Part shown: one piece after another, positions 58,284-64,000 of the stretch
Layout of the letters: each line of letters begins with the position of its first letter
Numbering within the stretch: the first letter of the stretch is position 1
Notes under the pieces: generated by a model
Database searches by the model: none
What the model saw: only the letters and a program-made list of their open reading frames with translations
What the model was told of the DNA's origin: nothing
Made by a program: the position numbers and the translations under genes
Assembly (NCBI RefSeq): GCF_004801305.1
Contig: NZ_SSOD01000018.1
Span: 1-64,000, forward strand
Reading direction: 5' to 3'
Length of the DNA: 64,000 nt
Origin: Pseudothauera rhizosphaerae
Lineage (GTDB): Bacteria; Pseudomonadota; Gammaproteobacteria; Burkholderiales; Rhodocyclaceae

Positions 58284-59914
58284 TCGCCATCGGTCTGAAT
58301 CCACAGCCGGCCGTCAGCGTCGAAACCGATGCCGTCCGGGCTGTTGAACATGTTGTCCGCGCTCACGTTGGCGCTGCCGGCGTAGGGCGTGCCGCCATGC
58401 ACCGCGGGGTTGCCGGCGAGCACGAAGAGATCCCACTCGAAGCCGGCCACGGTGTGGTCACCGCCGGCCGGCCGCCAGCGCACGATCTGGCCGTACTTGT
58501 TGGCTGCGCGCGGGTTGGGGCCGCTCACGGGCTGGCCGTCCGAGCCGCGCTTGCTGTTGTTGGTGAGCGTGCAATAGACGCTGCGCCCGTCCGGGTGGAT
58601 GGCGACCCATTCGGGGCGGTCCATGGTGGTGGCGCCGACGCGGGTGGCGGCCTCGCGGGCGAAGACCAGCACCTCGGCCTGGTCGGCGAAGCCGTTGGCG
58701 GCGGTGAGGCCGTTCTTGCCATGGGTGAGTTCGATCCACTCGCCGCGGCCCTTCAGTTCCCCGGGCTCGGCCCCAAAGCGGGCCACGTACAGGGTGCCCT
58801 CGGCCAGCAACTCCCGGTTGGCGGCCGGGTTGGCGGGGTCGTAGCGCCCTTTCGAGACGAAGCGGTAGATGTGCTCGCCACGCTCGTCGTCGCCCAGATA
58901 CACCACCACGTGGCCGTCTGCGGCCACGATCAGCTCCGCATTCTCGTGCTTGAAGCGGCCCAGGGCGGTGCGCTTCCTGGGCGTGGAGGCGGGGTCCAGG
59001 GGGTCGATCTCCACCACCCAGCCGTGGCGGTGCGGTTCGTTGGGGTGGCGGGCGAGGTCGAAGCGCTCGTCGTGGCCGAACCAGCGGTAGTCGCTCTTGG
59101 CAGCCAGGCCGTAGCGCTTCTGGCGGCGGTCGGGGCTGAATTGCGCATCCGCGCTGCCGAAATAGCCGTGGAAGTTCTCCTCGCAGGTCAGATAGGTGCC
59201 CCAGGGCGTGCGGCCGTTGGCGCAGTTGTTGAAGGTGCCCAGCACCTTGCGGCCGGAGGCGTCGGCCGCGGTCTTCAGCAGCGCGTGGCCGGCGGCCGGG
59301 CCGGTGACTTCCATGGGCGTGTAGGCGGTGATGCGGCGGTTGTAGCGCGAACCGGCCACGGGCTGCCAGTCGCCCTGCCTGTTGCGGGCGATCTCGAACA
59401 CCGACACGCCGTGGGCGGCCTGGGCCTTCTTCACGTCGTCGGCGCTGAGTTCCGCCTCGCCCTGGTGGGCGTAGAGGTATTCGTAGTTGGTGTATTCGTT
59501 GTTCACCGCCAGCACCGCGCGGTCCTCGGCCAGCGGAAAGAGGCTCATGCCGTCGGTGTTGTCGCCGAACTGGGCGGCCTGGGCCGCGGCATCCTGCGTG
59601 CCGGAAGGATTGAAGGCCGGCGCGCCGGGCAGCAGCGGGTCGCCCCAGGAGATCAGCGGGCGGGCCACGTAGCCCGCCGGCACGGCGAAGCCGTCCGCCG
59701 TGCTGGCCGCCACCGCCTCGAAGCCCAGCAGCGGGCTGCGGGTAGCCGCGGCCACGGCGCGCGCCACCGGCGTCGTGGCGAAGTACAGGCCCAGCGCGGC
59801 GGCGCTGGTCTGCAGGAAGGTGCGGCGGCTGAGCGCCGGCTCGATGAGGCGATCGAAATCGCAGTGTTCGAGTTCGGGGTGGTTTTCCTGCTCGGTGTTC
59901 TTGCGCGGGTTCAT
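58010..59914 (-). CDS. phoX: PhoX-type alkaline phosphatase, Tat-exported
   Basis: This 634-residue protein has a twin-arginine signal (SRRTFLQTSAAALGLYFATT, about 29-48), and NNCANGRTPWGTYLTCEENFHGYFG, GWVVEIDPLDPASTPRKRTALGRFKHEN and NSPDGIGFDADGRLWIQTDGD, the hallmark segments of Ca/Fe-dependent PhoX (DUF839). It liberates phosphate from organic esters in the periplasm. ATG 59914 gives the usual short pre-signal region. Its 3' end overlaps the run-on YqaA-like gene. No clear Pho box is visible upstream. Confidence 0.92.
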   Translation of the reverse strand: MNPRKNTEQENHPELEHCDFDRLIEPALSRRTFLQTSAAALGLYFATTPVARAVAAATRSPLLGFEAVAASTADGFAVPAGYVARPLISWGDPLLPGAPAFNPSGTQDAAAQAAQFGDNTDGMSLFPLAEDRAVLAVNNEYTNYEYLYAHQGEAELSADDVKKAQAAHGVSVFEIARNRQGDWQPVAGSRYNRRITAYTPMEVTGPAAGHALLKTAADASGRKVLGTFNNCANGRTPWGTYLTCEENFHGYFGSADAQFSPDRRQKRYGLAAKSDYRWFGHDERFDLARHPNEPHRHGWVVEIDPLDPASTPRKRTALGRFKHENAELIVAADGHVVVYLGDDERGEHIYRFVSKGRYDPANPAANRELLAEGTLYVARFGAEPGELKGRGEWIELTHGKNGLTAANGFADQAEVLVFAREAATRVGATTMDRPEWVAIHPDGRSVYCTLTNNSKRGSDGQPVSGPNPRAANKYGQIVRWRPAGGDHTVAGFEWDLFVLAGNPAVHGGTPYAGSANVSADNMFNSPDGIGFDADGRLWIQTDGDYSNAGDFAGMGNNQMLCADPASGEIRRFATGPVACELTGMAFTPDRRTLFVGVQHPGEDLKPSHFPGGGSAKPRSTIMAIRRIDGGVVGT

Positions 59915-60086
59915 GGTCTGGTCCTGTCGCTCTGGGTTGCCGGGTGAGCGCACTTGATAGCAGACCTGCATGACAGCTTCGCTAAACCGCCCCGCCGAAC
60001 GGTGGCGGCCGCCGGCGGTCGAATTGGACAGCCGGCCGGCAAGCGTGCGCCGGCGTCCGTTTCCTTGCCCCTGCGGAGGTGTTCCC

Positions 60087-60737
60087 ATGTCCGGACCCCA
60101 GCTTCCCGCCCGGCCCCGCGGCCATGACCAAACCCGCCGCCGGCTGCTCGGCGGCCTGGCCGTGAGCGCGCTGGCCGCCGCCATTTCGCGCGCCCATGCG
60201 GGCGGCGCCCTGTGCGGGCCGACCGCATCGACCACGGCCGGGCCGTTCTACGTGCGCAACGCGCCGCGGCTGACCCGTATCAACCGGCACGGCGTGCCGG
60301 GCACGCCGATGCGCGTTTCAGGCACGGTATCCAGTGGCGACGGCGCACCGCTCGCCGGCGCCCAGGTCGAGTTGTGGCATTGCGACGCCGCCGGGCACTA
60401 CCACCCCGCCGGCAGCGGCGACGTGGCCGATTATGCGGACGACGAGATCGACCTGCGCGGCATCGCGGTCACCGACGCGCGCGGCGAATTCCGCTTCGAC
60501 AGCATCGTGCCCGCCCAGTACGGCACGCGGCGGCGCCACCTGCACTGGCGCATCACCGCGCCCGGCCACCGGGCGCTCGTCACCCAGTCGTACTGGGTCG
60601 AGGAGCGCGGCACCGCCATCGCGCGGCGCGACTGGGTGGACCGCGACACGGAGGATTGCCGCTGGCTCGCCTTCACCCAGGCTGCGGACGGCGCCGCCGA
60701 AGGGCGTTTCGACGTGGTGCTGCAGGCGCAGACCTAG
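60087..60737 (+). CDS. Intradiol dioxygenase-like Tat-secreted protein
   Basis: This 216-residue protein has a Tat signal (TRRRLLGGLAVSALAAAISRAHA) and a beta-sandwich resembling the intradiol ring-cleavage dioxygenases: GAQVELWHCDAAGHYHPAG with Tyr and His, then TDARGEFRFDSIVPAQYG and RRRHLHWRITAPGH. These include the Tyr-Tyr-His-His iron-ligand pattern. Exported short members are known but poorly characterised, so an aromatic-ring-cleavage activity in the periplasm is possible but unproven. Strong GGAGGT ribosome site. Confidence 0.8.
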   Translation: MSGPQLPARPRGHDQTRRRLLGGLAVSALAAAISRAHAGGALCGPTASTTAGPFYVRNAPRLTRINRHGVPGTPMRVSGTVSSGDGAPLAGAQVELWHCDAAGHYHPAGSGDVADYADDEIDLRGIAVTDARGEFRFDSIVPAQYGTRRRHLHWRITAPGHRALVTQSYWVEERGTAIARRDWVDRDTEDCRWLAFTQAADGAAEGRFDVVLQAQT

Positions 60738-63202
60738 CGCGCCGCGGCCTCCGCCGGCTGCAGTTCCTCCGCCGTGCCGGGCGTGCGCGCGATCAGCAGG
60801 AACAGCAGCGTCGCCGCCAGGTACAGCGTGCCGGTGATGGCGAGCCCGGAGGCGGCGCCCACCGACGCGAACAGCGCGCCGATCAGCAGCGGGCCGATCA
60901 TCTGCCCGAGCTTGTCGGCCGCGCGCTGCACGCCCATGGCCTTGCCCATGCCCATTTCCTTGACCGCGTCCAGGTTGAGGGCGAAGGCCGACTGGGCCGC
61001 ACCGGCGAAGGCGCTGCCCAGCCCCAGCGCGAACACCGACAGGGTGATCGCGAACAGGCTCTTGTCGAAGAAGAGATAGATCATGCCCAGGGAACCGATC
61101 AGCCCGCCGAGCACGATGAAGGTCTTCTTGTTGTGCGTGTCGTCCACGAAGCGGCCGAGCATCGGGCCGAGATAGATCACCGACAGGCCGTAGATCATCA
61201 TGATGCGTCCGATGGTGGACTGGCTCACGCCCTGGTCGGCGAGGAAGAGCGGCAGCGTGAAGTACAGCAGGCCGACCTGGGCCACGGAGAACGGCACCAC
61301 GCTGCCGAGCTGCAGCCAGGTGAAATTGCGGTCGCGCAGCAGGCGCCACACGCTCGCCAGGTCGAGGTTGCGCGACGGTTCCGCCGCCACGCCCGGCAAC
61401 TCCGCCGGCTTGCCGAAATAGGGCCACATGAAGGACAGCACGAACACCGCCGGCAGCACGCTCAACGCGGCCCCCAGGCCGAACACCGCCACGTAGCCGA
61501 GCTGCTGGGCGAGCATGGCGCCCACCGCGCTGCCGCAGATGTGGCCGGCGAAGATCCCCGCCACCAGATGCGCCAGCCCGCGCGCGCGGGTCTGGGGCGT
61601 GGCCCACAGGAAGATGAAGCCCTGGATGCCCATCCACGCCAGCCCGTAGCCGGCGCCCACCACCGCGCGCGCTCCGACGAAGGACCACGGGCCATTGGCC
61701 AGCGTGGACAGCAGGGCGCCGACCACGGTGACCACGACCCCGGCGAGGAAGGGCAGATGCCAGCCGCGCCGGTCGGTCAGCGCGCCGGCGAACAGCGCGG
61801 TGACCAGGGCGCACAGCATCTCCGCCGACAGCGGCAGCGCCAGCACGACATGCTCGGACAGGCCGGCGATGGGCACGTAGAGCTCGCGCATGCGCAGCGG
61901 GATGAAGGACAGCGGCAGCGCCCACGCGAACAGCAGCAGGAAGGCGCTCGGCCGGCCCAGCACGTGGCGGCCGTAGTCGACCGGCGCCGCGCCCTCGACG
62001 GCCTGCTGCCCGCGTGCGCGCTGCTGGCGCAGCAGCACCGCGAGCAGCACGAAGAGTTCCACCACGAACAGCGCCGAAATCAGCACCAGCGTGCCCGAAT
62101 CGAGCAGGCGCTGGCGCGCGCCGGCGGCGATGGCACCCTCTTCCAAGTGCAGGCGCAGGCTGCCGACGCGCAGCGGGCCGCCCGCGGCCGGAACGTCCAG
62201 CCCGGCGACGGTGTCGAGCCGGTCGCCTTCCGGCAGCGGCACGGCATCGCGCTCCACGCTGCCGTCGCGGTGCACCCGCGCCAGCACGCGCCCGTCAGCC
62301 GCGCGCACCTCGATGAAGCCGATCTCGGCGGCCTCGCCCATGATGCGCCCGAACGGCGCCTCGATGCCGACCAGGCGTTCGATCTGCACGCCCTTGGCGA
62401 ACAGGCGTTCCAGGTCGCGCTCCAGGCGGGAGAGCGCGATGCGCGCGGTGTCCTGCACCGCATCCACGTACTGGGTGCGGAAGGTGGCGATGCTCTCCCA
62501 CGAATACACCCCCTGCGCCAGCACCATCACCGCGATGGGCAGCGCGTACAGGCGCCAGCCCGACATGCCGGCCTCGCCGCGCATGGGGTTGATCAGCAGC
62601 AGGCCGCCGAGCAGCAGCACCGAACCGCCCAGCGCCACCATCGCCAGCAGGGCCAGATTGCTTTCCACGTGCGGTTCCAGGGCGCCGGTGATGGTCGCTC
62701 CGTCCACCACCATGACCAGCGCGCCGGCCACGGCATCGTCGCGGCCCTTGATGGGGAAACTCAGGTAATGCCGCCCGCCGACTTCGTGGGCGAGCATGCC
62801 GGGCGCGGCCAGGGTACGCTTCACTGCCGCGGCCAGATCACCCGTGCGCAGGGCGTCGCCGTGACTGCCGATGACGTGGCCGGCAGCGTCGGTGAGCGCC
62901 ACCGTGGACACCGCCGGGAGGTCGCGGGCGATCTCGGCCAGGGTTTCGTTGAGGCCGTAGAACTGGGCGATGGGCTTGCCGAAGCGGATCGCACCCTGGA
63001 TGCGCTGCGCCCAGTCGTGGCCGACCACGCGCACCGCGGCCGAGGTGGATTCGAACTGGACCTTGCGCATGGCGCCGAGGGTCAGGCCGCCGTTGAGCAC
63101 CAGCACCACGGTCAGCACCGCGAAGAAGGCCAGGAACAGGCGCAGCAGCCCGCGCGAGCGGGGCGCCGGCGCGGCGGGCAACACGGATGGGACAGCAGTC
63201 AA
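60734..63202 (-). CDS. Fusion of periplasmic sensor-like domains with an MFS transporter
   Basis: This 822-residue membrane protein has a first helix at about 20-40 followed by a Cache-like periplasmic domain (about 45-180, with LPAVSTVALTDAAGHVIGS and HYLSFPIKG). Two helices (about 184-204, 221-236), a second periplasmic stretch (about 240-370, FIEVRAADGRVLARVHRDG) and a helix near 379-397 follow. The rest (about 415-810) is a 12-helix MFS permease (GMGKAMGVQRAADKLGQMIGPLLIGAL). No kinase or cyclase output domain is present. It is 33 bp downstream of the solute-binding gene. The start is TTG with a GGAG site. Confidence 0.85.
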   Translation of the reverse strand: MTAVPSVLPAAPAPRSRGLLRLFLAFFAVLTVVLVLNGGLTLGAMRKVQFESTSAAVRVVGHDWAQRIQGAIRFGKPIAQFYGLNETLAEIARDLPAVSTVALTDAAGHVIGSHGDALRTGDLAAAVKRTLAAPGMLAHEVGGRHYLSFPIKGRDDAVAGALVMVVDGATITGALEPHVESNLALLAMVALGGSVLLLGGLLLINPMRGEAGMSGWRLYALPIAVMVLAQGVYSWESIATFRTQYVDAVQDTARIALSRLERDLERLFAKGVQIERLVGIEAPFGRIMGEAAEIGFIEVRAADGRVLARVHRDGSVERDAVPLPEGDRLDTVAGLDVPAAGGPLRVGSLRLHLEEGAIAAGARQRLLDSGTLVLISALFVVELFVLLAVLLRQQRARGQQAVEGAAPVDYGRHVLGRPSAFLLLFAWALPLSFIPLRMRELYVPIAGLSEHVVLALPLSAEMLCALVTALFAGALTDRRGWHLPFLAGVVVTVVGALLSTLANGPWSFVGARAVVGAGYGLAWMGIQGFIFLWATPQTRARGLAHLVAGIFAGHICGSAVGAMLAQQLGYVAVFGLGAALSVLPAVFVLSFMWPYFGKPAELPGVAAEPSRNLDLASVWRLLRDRNFTWLQLGSVVPFSVAQVGLLYFTLPLFLADQGVSQSTIGRIMMIYGLSVIYLGPMLGRFVDDTHNKKTFIVLGGLIGSLGMIYLFFDKSLFAITLSVFALGLGSAFAGAAQSAFALNLDAVKEMGMGKAMGVQRAADKLGQMIGPLLIGALFASVGAASGLAITGTLYLAATLLFLLIARTPGTAEELQPAEAAAR

Positions 63203-63235
63203 GTTTGCAACTCCGAGGGCGGTGGCGGACCGGTT

Positions 63236-64000
63236 TTACTGTTCGATGGCCTGGTAGATCTCGTCGCAGGCGAGCAGGATGTCCACCGGCGGGTTGTAGC
63301 CGATCCGCTCCGCCACCTTCAGGTTGAGCGCGATCTTGGCCGGCGCCAGCCATTCCTGGGTCAGCGCCCGCGGCCGAGCGCCGTTGAAGATGCGGGCGAT
63401 GGTCTCGGCATGGAAGTGGCCGACGTAGACGTAGTTGCCCTGCGCCACGCTCATCAGCACGCCGCGTTTGACCTCGGTTTCGCCGAGCATGGAGAAGGAC
63501 GGCAGTTCGGCGGCGATCAGCGGCGCGGTGGCCTGCGGCAGGGAATTGGCGTTGAGCCCGCGGTGCACCGTCAGATAGACCGCATCGGCCTTGGCCGCGA
63601 TCTCCTCGTAGCAGGCCACGACACGGCGCTCGGATTCCTCCTGGGGCACATCGTTGAAGGGGGCGAAGCAGCGCACGACCTCGAAGCCGCGCGCCGCGGC
63701 GGTGCGCTCGATGGCTTCCACCGCGGCGAAGGTGCGGCCCTCGGGCGAATCCTCGTACACCACGCCCAGCTTGCCGAAGCCGATGATGTCGTGGAACAGC
63801 TCGATCTGGCGCGCATAACGGTCGGGTTCGACCTTGGCGTGCAGGTGGTCGAAGCCCGAATCCTTGGCGCTCTTGACGATGCCCGCGCCGACCGGGTCGC
63901 TGGTGGAAGCGACGATGACGGGCACCGCGTGCCCGTCGTTGGCGAGGTCCTGCCCGGCCCAGGTGCCCATGGCGATCACCAGGTCGATGTCGCCCTTGCC
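63236..64000 (-). CDS. ABC-type substrate-binding protein (TrpX-like), partial
   Basis: The frame enters from the right edge and covers 254 residues of a periplasmic binding-protein fold: VIAMGTWAGQDLANDGHAVPVIVASTSDPVGAGIV, then GKLGVVYEDSPEGRTFAAVEAI and a C-terminal LNLKVAERIGYNPPVDILLACDEIYQ. This is the ABC_sub_bind family. Normally an ABC permease and ATPase would follow; here the next gene is the sensor-MFS fusion after 33 bp. The N-terminus and signal peptide are beyond the window. Confidence 0.82.
   Translation of the reverse strand, partial: GKGDIDLVIAMGTWAGQDLANDGHAVPVIVASTSDPVGAGIVKSAKDSGFDHLHAKVEPDRYARQIELFHDIIGFGKLGVVYEDSPEGRTFAAVEAIERTAAARGFEVVRCFAPFNDVPQEESERRVVACYEEIAAKADAVYLTVHRGLNANSLPQATAPLIAAELPSFSMLGETEVKRGVLMSVAQGNYVYVGHFHAETIARIFNGARPRALTQEWLAPAKIALNLKVAERIGYNPPVDILLACDEIYQAIEQ

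Noticed and set aside
59915-60086. Pho box between phoX and the dioxygenase-like gene
   Set aside because: A CTGCATGACAG stretch is present but no pair of CTGTCAT-like direct repeats with the right spacing.

Overview
This 64 kb window is high-GC chromosomal DNA from a Gram-negative betaproteobacterium. It most resembles denitrifying Rhodocyclales of the Thauera/Azoarcus/Aromatoleum type. The evidence is a complete cd1-type nir locus, a split nor locus, tricarboxylate-type (TTT) transport genes with a Bug-family binding protein, a porin with a terminal Phe, and several families of short palindromic repeats. The organism assignment is inferred from gene content; no marker gene such as 16S rRNA is present.

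Layout. Positions 1-5.8 kb: start of etfB, then a hybrid histidine kinase and an HD-GYP response regulator (minus strand). 6.1-6.8 kb: a Phd/YefM-PIN toxin-antitoxin pair. 7.0-8.9 kb: norCB, nitric oxide reductase. 9.0-20.9 kb: an accessory block with an AbiE-like nucleotidyltransferase/antitoxin pair, then LysR + AbrB divergent from tctCBA, two MmgE/PrpD enzymes and a porin. 21.1-27.0 kb: norE, norF, norQ, a small membrane protein, a membrane 4Fe-4S protein, norD and a Dnr-like regulator. 27.0-28.4 kb: a scar zone with a REP-like palindrome, an integrase tail and a tRNA-like fragment. 28.4-33.3 kb: an alcohol dehydrogenase, two AraC regulators, an orphan TssA-like protein and an SDR. 33.4-44.8 kb: the nir locus. 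On the minus strand lie nirC-F-DL-G-H-J-N and nirS-napC-cytochrome-cupredoxin; nirE diverges from nirS. 44.8-45.1 kb: tRNA-Thr and initiator tRNA-fMet. 45.3-47.3 kb: glutathione-dependent formaldehyde oxidation (frmA, frmB). 47.4-48.2 kb: an RHH-PIN pair and a 28-bp tRNA-fMet fragment. 48.2-64 kb: MarR/MFS, a GH5 glucanase, glk + ABC protein, a second peptide deformylase, hppD, chrA, a YqaA-like protein, phoX, an intradiol-dioxygenase-like protein, and a sensor-MFS fusion with an ABC-type binding protein that runs off the end.

How it works together. Nitrite is reduced to NO by NirS, which uses heme d1 made by NirE, NirDL/G/H, NirJ, NirF and NirN. NO is reduced to N2O by NorCB, assembled with NorQ and NorD. 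FNR/Dnr-type boxes resembling TTGAT-N4-ATCAA lie before norC, norE (two), nirC, nirJ and between nirS and nirE. The Dnr-like protein encoded at the end of the nor block is the obvious candidate to bind them. No nos, nar or nap reductase genes are in the window.

The most notable observations are: repeat elements carried in frame inside norD and nirDL; GC-rich hairpins in the longer gaps and after the last gene of the nirS operon; the nor locus split by about 12 kb; an AbiE-like pair with two matching palindromic operators; an exact 28-bp tRNA-fMet 3' fragment in inverted orientation; an ABC protein with degenerate ATP-binding motifs; and a Cache-like/MFS fusion next to a solute-binding protein with no ABC permease.
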